Positions 29,143-38,633 of a DNA stretch of 64,000 nucleotides are shown here, piece by piece. The notes under the pieces were generated by a model that ran no database searches, was not told the origin of the DNA, and was given only the letters and a program-made list of their open reading frames with translations. Each line of letters opens with the position of its first letter. The stretch's first letter is position 1. The translations under genes were made by a program, and so were the position numbers. This stretch comes from Leishmania donovani (Eukaryota; Euglenozoa; Kinetoplastea; Trypanosomatida; Trypanosomatidae), in the NCBI RefSeq assembly GCF_000227135.1, contig NC_018253.1:158313-222312 (forward strand), read 5' to 3'.

Positions 29143-30111
29143 TTCAAAATCAGCCCGCAAGGGGAGCACAAACGGTGGAGTCGAAGATGCAGCGGAAGAC
29201 GAGGCGAGAGGGCGCGCTGTGAGTCACGGAAGGGGCACGGAAGATGCTCAGCTGAGGAATGAAAGCCGGAAAAGAGGGAAGGGAAGAGGGCGGTGGTGTT
29301 GAAAAGATTTTGTGAGAGACTGAACAGGGGTTGGGGGACGGAGGTATGCAGGAGGGGAAGGGTAGCAGAGCCGTGAGTGAGTCGGTGGGGAGGATGTCAG
29401 CGTGCGTGCTGTTGGGCGTGGAGAGAGACCAATGGATGAAGTGGTAAAGAGCTACCTGTTTCGGCTGGCACTCACGCACTCAGGCGCTCACGCACACCGC
29501 AAGCACCACAGACAAACAAGTAGAGGGAGAGAGTAACCGCCCAGCGTAGAAAGACACGTGTGTGATGGAACCTGGCGGAGAGAACACCACACGGGAAGAG
29601 CGCGAGATAGAGGGGGGAGGAGAGTTCCAGAAGGGGGAGGAGGACGATGTGGATGAGTCACGCACCGAAGTGGGTATGAGAGACGCAAGGCCTTCTTGGG
29701 AAAGGACAGGCCTGCCCTCGTAGGTGGTTGGGGACGCACACACACAAGCACACATGCGGCGAGTGCTTCAGGGTGACAGTATATTCTTCTTTTGGTCCGT
29801 ACCTGTGACGATGGAAACGGCAACGAAGGAAGCAAGCATACGCAGACTCATCGCTGCATGCATGCAAACACGTGCACGTGCGGTCGCGCCCTGCAAGCTG
29901 CGGGAAGTCGGCATCCGCGTCGGTCGTAAAGGAGGCCAAGCCACAGTGAGAGGCGCGAGAGATGACCACAAGGAGGCCCGACAAGGCAAAGCAGTAGCTT
30001 GGCCCCACTCGTGCTGTATAATGCACCCACGCATCGCCACGCATGCATCCCTCGCCCCCCCCCCCTACCCTCTCATCCTCCGTCGTCGAAAACCCCGCTA
30101 AACCCGTCAGC
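29143..30111. other. Intergenic spacer between pentapeptide protein and Qc-SNARE
   Basis: It contains the SNARE acceptor and low-complexity sequence with short C and G runs near 30053-30066. No gene is seen. Confidence 0.6.
29252..29290 (-). promoter_or_regulatory. Predicted trans-splice acceptor of the Qc-SNARE gene
   Basis: The sense strand reads a CCCTCTTCCCTTCCCTCTTTTCC tract and then CATTCCTCAG, with the AG at 29252-29253. Confidence 0.55.
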
Positions 30112-31638
30112 CTAGCCCCCGCGAACACGGAGAGGGAAGCGCGAGGCCGAACGCGTATTGCTGCACTTCACAAACTTGGCCTTGTCAAGGCCTTGGCTGA
30201 ACTGAAAGTCACTGAGGTCGAAGTTGCAACGAAGGAAGCACACCGATGGGCCGTCCCGGCGGCTGCTGCTACAGATGATGCCCTGGCCTTGATCGGCGTC
30301 TTTGCCCGTCTGCCTCGAGTCGTGTGGGATGCACGTCAGCCCAACAGCGGCAAGGCGGAAATCGCAGTCCTCAAAGCGGGCCGTGGTGGACAAGGATGGG
30401 CGGCACTGGACGCCTTTGAGGATGCAGCCTGTGAAGTTGCAGCGACGAAAAATCACGGTGTCCAGCTTGGCTCCGTAGAAGAGGCTGCGCGAAAGGTCGC
30501 AGTCCTCCAGCGTCACGTGCGACCACCGCACTAGCGAGAAGTCACACCGAACGAGAGAGAGGCCACGCAGATGACGATTCTCCAGCACGCCATGTGCCAG
30601 GATGGCCTTCATGTCCAGCCCCGGCAATACCAGCGCTGCAGCAGCGGAAGAAGACCATGCGGTGGCAGCGGAAGGAGTAATGCGATCCCTCCTACTGTCG
30701 CCAGCTCGCGCTCCCGCTCCGCCATTCCAAGGTAGCTGCGACGCCGCGTCGCTGTGGTCGCCGCTTAGGTGTGGCGTTGCACTCGCGTTGCTGCACAGGT
30801 CCATAAACTGGAGCACCTTGCGCTCGAGCGGGACGTCACGGGCAGCGAAGGTAGCCACGATGGAGGAAGAGGTCGTGCCAGTACTTGAAGGCTGCGCTAT
30901 AACGGCGCTCGAGAAAGAAGGCGCCGGGGAGTTGGTAGCGAGATCGATGTGCAGTGTACGCTTGTCCCGCTTGTCACCACATCCCTCAGAGCACGCGCCC
31001 ATGGACGTCATTAAGTCCTCCGCGTCGAGAGACCCATACGCATCCTCCGGAACCGCCGTCACCCCTTCCAGCTCACCAAGAGCACGGTACGACGTCATAG
31101 GGGGCACATGTGGAGAGGAGACGGGGTGGTCGGCAGCATTACTCGGCGCCTTGGCGTCATTGAAGCGGGCAGCCGTCGCGGCGGCCTCGTCCTCGTAAAG
31201 AGCCGAGGAAAGAGCCAGCACAGCGTCCAACATCTGAGCCGTATTCAACTCATACGGCGAGGTGCACGTAGCATCATGCGCCCTCGTAGCTCTCATGGGT
31301 GTAAAACGCGACGGCCGCAAAGTCGCCTCATGCAAGACGTGCGCCTCACTGCGCGTCCGCGACTTACCACGACGTCCCGACGACGGTGCCGCACCACGAA
31401 ATCGGGCACAAGGCTCCACCGACCGCGCATGATGGCGGTGATGTCGCTGGTGGACGCCAGCTACAGAATTCCGCGAAGGACATTGATGGCGGCGAGGGTG
31501 TGTCTGTTCCCGGCAGCTGCGCCCGTCTTGCACGGTGCTGTACCGTGGAATCGTGCAAACAGCCGTGAGCCGAAGCGGTGTGAAGGCCACAGCCCCGCGA
31601 AGGCGACGGACCGCCGTGAAAGATTCACGTAGGAGCAT
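30112..31638 (-). CDS. Pentapeptide-repeat protein, possibly mitochondrial
   Basis: This encodes up to 508 residues from the ATG at 31638. The first 110 residues are Arg/His-rich and acid-poor, compatible with an organellar presequence. Residues about 355-420 carry successive degenerate pentapeptide repeats (LRGLSLVRCDFSLVRW, LEDCDLSRSLFYGAKL, FRRCNFTGCILKGV) with the central Leu/Phe pattern, and shorter blocks continue near 425-430 and 468-492 (FLRCNFDLSDFQFSQGL). Such repeats fold into a right-handed quadrilateral beta-helix. Known roles range from DNA mimicry to protein scaffolding, and nothing here fixes one. The region between is Ser/Ala-rich and unassigned. The start is uncertain: an out-of-frame ATG lies nine bases upstream, no AG separates the pyrimidine tract (31647-31676) from these ATGs, and the next in-frame ATG is at 31296. 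Confidence 0.72.
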   Translation of the reverse strand: MLLRESFTAVRRLRGAVAFTPLRLTAVCTIPRYSTVQDGRSCREQTHPRRHQCPSRNSVAGVHQRHHRHHARSVEPCARFRGAAPSSGRRGKSRTRSEAHVLHEATLRPSRFTPMRATRAHDATCTSPYELNTAQMLDAVLALSSALYEDEAAATAARFNDAKAPSNAADHPVSSPHVPPMTSYRALGELEGVTAVPEDAYGSLDAEDLMTSMGACSEGCGDKRDKRTLHIDLATNSPAPSFSSAVIAQPSSTGTTSSSIVATFAARDVPLERKVLQFMDLCSNASATPHLSGDHSDAASQLPWNGGAGARAGDSRRDRITPSAATAWSSSAAAALVLPGLDMKAILAHGVLENRHLRGLSLVRCDFSLVRWSHVTLEDCDLSRSLFYGAKLDTVIFRRCNFTGCILKGVQCRPSLSTTARFEDCDFRLAAVGLTCIPHDSRQTGKDADQGQGIICSSSRRDGPSVCFLRCNFDLSDFQFSQGLDKAKFVKCSNTRSASRFPLRVRGG

Positions 31639-33729
31639 CAACGCACATGGAAAATGGGTGGGAGGGGGCAGAGGATAGTGACGTCAGTCCTTCCGGCCTC
31701 CCACCCTTGCCTGCTTAAAGGAGGAAAAGCAATAAACTGTGATTGACCTGCAGTATGTCCGCGAGTGTGTCAGCGCGTTCGCTTGTGTAGAGCAGAGTCT
31801 TTGGTTGGCGACACATACCTCGTGATGCAGGAGAGAATAGGCACACGCTGCAGAAAGAGAGGAGAGGCGGGTGACGCGCCACTGATGCGGTAAAGCAAAA
31901 AGATTAAAGGGCACAGGCGAGGGTGTCCAGTAGAAAAAGGGAGACATACTCATGGAGCAACAGGTCCCAGCAACGCGACAGCGGCGGACTCGTTGTATTG
32001 CAGCACTCTAGAGAGAGGAGATGATAGCGGCAGCGAGCGTGTGTGTGTGTGTATTTGTGTGTATGTCCTCTGTGTCGCCGTCTCTGCCTCCCTTCATGGT
32101 GTCCTCACCCATCCGCCCGCCGCACGCAAGTGGTTCACCGTCCCACGTGACGGACAGGCATTCGAGATGGATGTGGACGGAGAGAGGGAACGCATCACGC
32201 CACTGCCACGCCATTCCGGGGTGCCTTCACCGTTCCTTTTATCGACTCTTTCGTGCCAACGGCTCGGGAACGCGCTCGCGAGAGATGGAAAAAAAAAAAC
32301 TGAAAAAGCAGCGCCAGCTGAAAAACATATATATGCACTCCTATGCATACACACACACGCATATATATATATATATATACGTCAATCGAAAGGAACACGA
32401 TAAATATATATAAACAGAGAGGTGTACGCGAGAGCCAAGCCAACGGAGGCACGAACATCACCCGCCAACCACTGCGGCGGCGATGCCGTCCGTACCGCCG
32501 GCGGCGACACGCGAAAAAGAGCATGTCGTGCCCCCACCCCTCCTCCACACGCCACGCAGGCGTGAAAGACAGATGTAAGAGAAAAAAGTCCAGGAAAGCA
32601 AAAACGATCGAAAAGGGCGATCGGGGGGAGGTAAGGATGGGGGGGGAGAGGCGCAAGGCAACACACACACGGAGAGAGAGGTCTGCGAGGGGTTCAGCCC
32701 TTCGCTACGCGAGTGGGCCACCGCCCCACCCCGCCCCCCCCATCCTTTCTTTTCCTTCCGCCACCCCTCTCCCTCTCTTCGCCGCATCGCCGCCCACACG
32801 ATCTTCCCCTCTCTCCTGGAGAGTCCAAAGAAGAGAGAGTGGGAGAGAGCAACGAAGAAGCAGTGGCCAAGCATCTCAGGCGAATGCGTCAGACAAGCAG
32901 CGGTGCGCAGCGCAGTACAGCAAAACACAACACAAAACACAGCTCACGCGCACGCGCACACGGAGAGACGAAGAAATGGCGAAGGGGGGCGTCGCCTCTG
33001 CTGTCTGGGAAGAGCAGGAGCAGATCAAGATTGGCTCGTGAAGGATGGAGCTCACGAGGAAGAGGGGGAGGGCGCGTGTTGTCTCCGTGACGATGGGGCC
33101 ACGGACCTCATCACCGGGCCTCCGCATACACACGCGCACATCCTTCAAGGCCCCATGGCAGACGTACAGAAACAGGAGGAGGCGTTGAACACAACACGGG
33201 AGGAAACGAGCAAGAAAAAAAAAAATCAAAGTCAGAGAGAGAGAGAGCAGCACAGCAAGCCGGCACGAGCGCACACGAGAGACGCGGCTACAGCATTCCA
33301 CATCTGTAGCAGACGAGCAAGCGCCACCACACACTCAAGCAGCAATGACAACAACGACATCCTACACTTGACGGCCTCCAGGCAGCTTTCGCGAGCCGCC
33401 AACATAACTTTAAAAACTTTTCAAATGTGTCTGCAGGCCTCGTCAGAAGAGGAGGAATGAGAGAGGGAACAGAATAATAGAAAAGCACCGCAGACGGAAA
33501 AGAGCAGACAGCCAATAGAGGATGCAGCAGGCAGACACACAGAGAGAGAGGGAGCGAATTAGCACGTATTCGGCTGTGTGGCGCATGGAGAACATCCACG
33601 AGAGAGAAAAGGGAGAAAGAACGAATGTAGAAAAGGAGGCGATGTACACTCGTACACATATACACGATGCCTCTGACAGACATGAAAGTCTCTCTCCGCC
33701 CTCCCGCACTGGATCCTTGGCCACTCGCT
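31639..33729. other. Intergenic spacer between sphingosine kinase-like and pentapeptide genes
   Basis: This 2.1 kb stretch has a GT run at 32038-32052, an A run at 32288-32298, a (TA)n tract at 32361-32380 and a further AT-rich patch to about 32412. No gene is supported on either strand. Confidence 0.6.
32361..32380. repeat. (TA)n dinucleotide tract
   Basis: An alternating TA run follows CACACACACGC and precedes another AT-rich patch. It is one of three such tracts in the window. Confidence 0.9.
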
Positions 33730-36537
33730 CTACCCACTGCGCACGAGCTGCACGCTGCCGCGCATCTTCGTCACGCGCACGGAGCTGAGCGGCATCAACT
33801 CGCCGTCCGACATCGAGATGCCGGCGTCCACCTTGATCTCCAAGGCGCGCGCCTTTACGTAGTTCACAAAGTCGAGGTTGACGTGTGCACCCGACTCCAG
33901 ACCCATAAAGAACTTCAGCATCTCCATCCGTCCTCCGCGGCCCGTGGTGGGGTCGACGCGGCAGTAGACTACATCGATGGCGCCATCCGACATGTGTGCT
34001 AACGGCGCCATGAGCATGTCCTGCGCAACATCCCGCACGTTGCACAGGAGTGCGATGCAGAAATCACCGCGAATGGTTACCCACGGGAGCCGCTCATCCT
34101 TGAAGTCCACAGCGTCCTCGTCGAGCAACTGCTGGTCCGTGTATGGGGCTAGAGCTTCGGCGGCACTAATGGGCTGGGCAGCGCCTCGGCTGGTGTTTGG
34201 AGTTGGGCCCGGATGCGTGTCATTGCCTTGCATCGAGGAGAGCGACGGCGCGCCGCAGTGGGCAAACACATACTGGCGGCAGTGCGGGCAGCTCTCCCGC
34301 ATCGTGCAGAGCGGAAAGTCATCTGTCGATGGAATCTTGCAGCGTGTGTGCAGCTTCTCCACCGTCTTGCCAGCCTTGCTCTCCCACGGCAGGTAACGCA
34401 GCATGCCTTTGTACCGCTTGAGGCCACGCAGTATCATGTACCCACCATACACGTGGAAGCGGGCATTGCCCATCCAACGCAACGACTCCGAGCCGTGGTC
34501 GATGTCGTTCGCGGCGCCAAACGACAGCGACATAAAGGCGACACGGCTGTGTAACTCCGGCATCCGCGTCGCGCAGCTGACGGCGTCGCGGTAGACGTTC
34601 GAGCCATCCTTCAGGAAAGGTGTCATACAGTCGGCTGCCGTCAGCATTCGGGGAGGCAGCTGGAGCGCCTCTCTCAGCCGCAATCGCTCCTGCAGCTCGG
34701 CCGCCTTGTCTTCCTTGTACTGCGAGAACTCGCGCTGTGCGGCGTCGAGTCGACTCGCACTCATACGGCAGCGGTGGAACTCCACCATATCCTCGTTCGG
34801 GGTGAAGTTCATCAACAGCAGGTCCATGTGCACCGTGCTCAGGTGTACCAGCGACAACGCTGCCTCGGCGACGGAGAGGACATCAAGGCTCTTGGCAAGG
34901 CCGCAGGCGCTTCCGGTCGCCACCGTCGCAACGAGCGGCATCAGCGCATCCCAGCCGTCTTGCACCAGACAGCGGGCAAGCCGATAAGCCTCTCGGGCCG
35001 TCGCCTCCGCCGAAGGCGTCGCACCGTTTCCGCCGTAACCGTTACGCTTGTTCTCCTCACAACCCAGCTGAATGAAGGGTGACGGAGAGCCGACGCTGGC
35101 CTCGCCGTGGGGCGCCACTTTGTTAGCGCCGCCCGACTTTAGTGTCACCGCCGCGCACGTCTCCTCGTTCAGATGGGCAGACACGTTGGGCGAGACGGCA
35201 GACGTGCCCCCGGTGCTCCCCTCGGCTGTCACGCTGCGCAGCCAGCGCACGAGTGCCAGCTTGCGGCGGTGCACGCCGTTCACAGTTTCGTGAATCATGC
35301 CGTCTCCGCCAACGGCGGCAATGACGGTGTTGCTGTTCATCGGGTTCTCAAGGTTTGCTACGTAGTCCTCGCAGTCATGCGCGCGGCGCGTCACGTGAGC
35401 CTGGTATGTGTGGCGGCTGAAGTGCAGCACGGGGCGCACCTGCTTCTCGAAGATGTGCTCACCCTTTCCCTTGCCTGACTTGGCGCTAATAAAGGCGATG
35501 ATGTGCTTCGAGCCCTTCTGATAGATGCGCTGCACCACCGTTGACACAACATGCTGAACCGTCTCGGCCGGGCCGCTCGACTGGAACTCTAGCGTGCGGA
35601 TAGACGGGTTCTCCTTGTTGCGCTGCTGCACGTAGTGGGCATAGTAGCGGATGCTCGGCACCGCCGTGGTCACCGCGCAAGCGGCTGTGTGCGTGCCGAA
35701 GTGCGACGCAGTCGGTGTGGGAGAGGGCCCGCCCAGCAACCTCAGCGTGAAGGAGGCTGTGTTGACGCGGGAGTGGGCAAACACCACTGTCTCGTTGTCC
35801 TCGTCGGCGCCGGAGGGGAAGGTGCAGAGAAGACCTCCCGTGTTACGCCCGTTCTCGGCAAAGGCAAGTTTGACTGTGTCGTCGTTCGCTTGGCGCGCTC
35901 GCTGCCGCGCGTCACGCTCAGCCGCGGTCTCTATGTTGATGATCGTCCGCACCGGAATGTTCAGGACTACGCGCGTCTTGCCGGTGCTTGACACGTGCGT
36001 GATGCGGAAGTTGCCACTACTAGGGAAGTAGGCAAGGGTGCAGATCCTGCCCTTGTTGATGATGACAGCTTCCATGTTGTCGTTCACGGCGTGAGGAGCG
36101 TCGTCGAGCTTCCCAGGGTAGGCAGCGGGTTTGAGATGTTGCGACTGCTGTTTCTGAGGCGGTGGCGACGACGATGACGCGGTGGGTGCTGCGGTGCTGC
36201 TACCTGAATCGCTGTGCTGCACTGCGGTGGCGCCGGTTGCTGCGCTCTCATTGATGCTGCCGGCGGGGGCGTGCTGGTAAGCAGCGCCGCGCGATGGCGG
36301 GGACTCGGTGCTGGTCGGCACCGCGGAAATTCTCGCCTTTGAGGTGGAGAGAACTGAAGATGGAATACCCTGCGCGTCAGCGTCAATTTGGTCCTCCTTT
36401 GCATCCATACAAGACGCCTGCAGGACCGGTGAAGCGGTCGGCGGCAGTAGCGACGAGGTGTTTGTAGCGGAGTGGTTCGTGTGGCGGTGCGTGGCCGACT
36501 GAGGGCTCGGCGTGTTGTTGGAGGTGAAAGAGTGCAT
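33730..36537 (-). CDS. Sphingosine kinase-like lipid kinase
   Basis: This encodes 935 residues from the ATG at 36537 (MHSFTSNNTPSP), chosen because a good acceptor sits at 36622-36623 and the upstream frame lacks a nearby ATG. The first 280 residues are Ser/Thr/Pro-rich and probably disordered. The diacylglycerol-kinase-type catalytic domain begins at about residue 345 (HIIAFISAKSGKGKG). It has the nucleotide-binding signature GGDGMIHETVNG at about 410-421, then a large insertion, then the substrate-side blocks ATGSACGLAKSLD and LAHMSDGAIDVVYCR. A Cys-rich patch (CTMRESCPHCRQYVFAHC) lies within the C-terminal half and may bind zinc. Sphingosine kinases make sphingosine-1-phosphate from long-chain bases and ATP. 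From memory, a large cytosolic sphingosine kinase of similar size is encoded on Leishmania major chromosome 26. A ceramide kinase is the main alternative. Confidence 0.83.
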   Translation of the reverse strand: MHSFTSNNTPSPQSATHRHTNHSATNTSSLLPPTASPVLQASCMDAKEDQIDADAQGIPSSVLSTSKARISAVPTSTESPPSRGAAYQHAPAGSINESAATGATAVQHSDSGSSTAAPTASSSSPPPQKQQSQHLKPAAYPGKLDDAPHAVNDNMEAVIINKGRICTLAYFPSSGNFRITHVSSTGKTRVVLNIPVRTIINIETAAERDARQRARQANDDTVKLAFAENGRNTGGLLCTFPSGADEDNETVVFAHSRVNTASFTLRLLGGPSPTPTASHFGTHTAACAVTTAVPSIRYYAHYVQQRNKENPSIRTLEFQSSGPAETVQHVVSTVVQRIYQKGSKHIIAFISAKSGKGKGEHIFEKQVRPVLHFSRHTYQAHVTRRAHDCEDYVANLENPMNSNTVIAAVGGDGMIHETVNGVHRRKLALVRWLRSVTAEGSTGGTSAVSPNVSAHLNEETCAAVTLKSGGANKVAPHGEASVGSPSPFIQLGCEENKRNGYGGNGATPSAEATAREAYRLARCLVQDGWDALMPLVATVATGSACGLAKSLDVLSVAEAALSLVHLSTVHMDLLLMNFTPNEDMVEFHRCRMSASRLDAAQREFSQYKEDKAAELQERLRLREALQLPPRMLTAADCMTPFLKDGSNVYRDAVSCATRMPELHSRVAFMSLSFGAANDIDHGSESLRWMGNARFHVYGGYMILRGLKRYKGMLRYLPWESKAGKTVEKLHTRCKIPSTDDFPLCTMRESCPHCRQYVFAHCGAPSLSSMQGNDTHPGPTPNTSRGAAQPISAAEALAPYTDQQLLDEDAVDFKDERLPWVTIRGDFCIALLCNVRDVAQDMLMAPLAHMSDGAIDVVYCRVDPTTGRGGRMEMLKFFMGLESGAHVNLDFVNYVKARALEIKVDAGISMSDGELMPLSSVRVTKMRGSVQLVRSG

Positions 36538-36621
36538 GATGGGCCGTGGGGGGTTTCCGATCTGCGGGCAACACGCGAGGATCGACGACGGGGGAGCGAG
36601 CTTCGAAAGCAGCCGAAGACG

Positions 36622-36653
36622 CTCACAGAAACGAAGAGAGCAAGGAAAGGATG
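36622..36653 (-). promoter_or_regulatory. Predicted trans-splice acceptor of the sphingosine kinase-like gene
   Basis: A sense-strand CCTTTCCTTGCTCTCTTCGTTTCT tract precedes TGTGAG, with the AG at 36622-36623, giving a 5' UTR of about 85 bases. Confidence 0.45.
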
Positions 36654-36945
36654 CGACGAGGCCGTACCGGAGTAGCGAGAGCACAGCAGCACGTAAATGC
36701 TGACGAGGGGAGGGGTGTGGGGTGTGGGAAGAGGGGGAGCACACGCGCACGCACGTACCCTAGAAAAAAAAAAACAAGAGAGAGAAAGAGATGGAGGCGT
36801 TGAGTTAGCCGGGGAGGCACTACCCACATAGAGCAATACAAAAAGTATGAGAAGGAGCAAGCGAGAGAGTGCGCGTCGGCAACAACAATACTCGGCGCAC
36901 GCCGGGGCACAACAGAAGAGAAGGGAAATCACAAAGCGTTTCGAG

Positions 36946-37052
36946 CACGCACACGCACACGCACACGCACACGCACACGCACACGCACACGCACACGCAC
37001 ACGCACACGCACACGCACACGCACACGCACACGCACACGCACACGCACACGC
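36946..37052. repeat. GCACAC hexanucleotide tandem repeat
   Basis: About 18 perfect head-to-tail units on the + strand (GTGTGC on the transcribed sense strand). It would fall in the intergenic or 3' UTR sequence downstream of the trypsin-fold/ARM gene. Confidence 0.95.
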
Positions 37053-38633
37053 TCGTCAACCTTGAAAGTGCAGTGCGCCCAAAGAGCTGAGGAAAGCGAA
37101 AAGGAGGAGAGAACGGGGAGCAGCGGCTGTGGCAACGACGACGAAGCCAAGGAGGCAGACAAGATACGGGTTGGGCGTGTTGGGGAGGGAGGGAGGGAAG
37201 GGGGTCGGCGCAGAAAGGAAAACAGAGGAAGGGTGAGAAAGATGTCCCTTTACTCGTGTTCCTGCTTTTGTTTGAATATGTATCTGTCTTGCGCCTCCCA
37301 CCGTTAACCGACTCGATCTCGCAACTCGGATATAGTAATGGCTTGCGCGCCGCTACCCCTCGCTCGGCTGCTGCACAGATGAGTACAGGAGATACTGGAG
37401 AGTGTATTCTTTTCTTCGAAGGGACCTTCACGAATTAAAACGAGAACGCGTGCTGTGGCGCGCACAGCACAACGCGCATGCACAGCGGAGGCGGTGGAAG
37501 AAAGGCGCGCACCATTGGCGTGTGCGTGTGTGTGTGTGTGTTTGGGGGAGAGGGACCGGATGTGTGTCAGCGCACGCAAGGAGAGAAGCATGCCACGTGC
37601 AGAAAGAGAGGGTTTACACGTAAGTGCGCAGGGGGGAGATGAAGTTAGGGGCACGTGAGATCATCCGCATGTATGCGATGGGATGCGGAGCAGATCGGAA
37701 GAATGAGAAGGGAGAGGGCGGGAAAAACATGACAGCACTAAAAGAAGAGGCGACTTTTCTGGTTTCGATGCAGCAAGGTGGCAGCGTGCCAAGTGAAGGC
37801 GCCTGTGTGAATGTGTGCGACACACGCAGAGCTCACTCGAGCATGAAGGTCCTGTCACGGAACTCACGCCCTAACGAGCACCATTCCCATCTCACCAGCA
37901 TGCGCACAGGGTGCATTCGCACGCAACGACCAAGGTAGGCTTTCAGTCGCATGAATGCGAGTCCACCGCCGCGTTGTGAATCACCACACCCTCGCCCGCC
38001 ACCCACCCACCCACTCGCCTCAGCAAACGCAGGCACCGGATTCGACAGGCGGGAGGAGAAGATCAAACGGGAGGGAGGGGGTGGGCGTAAGAGGACGAAG
38101 AGGGCAGTGGGGTCCCCAATGCACCCCCCCCCTTTCGCAGGAGTGCGATGGTGTGTAGGTTCACAGCTGGCATGGCTGCCGTTCGGGCCTCTTTTTTGCT
38201 TCCGGCACTGCAAAAGCGACAGCCGCCGCCATGTGAGAAGGAAAAGGCCGTGAGCGGTACATACACGCACACAAACACAGGGGGGGGGGAGTAGTAAGAG
38301 ACGGCCCAAGACAGCCGCCGTCGTAGCTGCCGCCATCTCTCACCGTTCATCCATCACCAGCACCCCTCTGTCCTCACGCACTTGCGTACACAGCTCTCCT
38401 TTTGGCTATCAAACATCGAGTATTCCAGTGAAACACAAAAAGTAGAAGAGATTGTGCACAGGCAGAGGGGCCGAAAGCACCGGCGCACACGAGCAGAAAA
38501 CACGCGCACACTCTCGGCGTGCACACCGTCGCTTTCCTCGTCACCGGCGCGCCACCTCGTGGTGCCATACCGCACGCCGTACCACAGCCATCAGCGCCCC
38601 CTCCCCCGCCCACACACACACAAGCCTTTCAAC

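Larger units (their letters stand above)
36538..38633. other. Intergenic spacer between trypsin-fold/ARM and sphingosine kinase-like genes
   Basis: It holds the kinase gene's acceptor and a long hexanucleotide repeat at 36946-37052. Frames through the repeat are open on both strands simply because the unit has no stop codon in any frame. No gene is supported. Confidence 0.65.

Noticed and set aside
36946..37052. Possible CRISPR-like array
   Set aside because: The repeat has no spacers and the genome is eukaryotic; it is a simple microsatellite.
36847..37162. His-Ala, His-Thr and Arg-Val repeat peptides on both strands
   Set aside because: They only reflect the stop-free GCACAC hexamer repeat.
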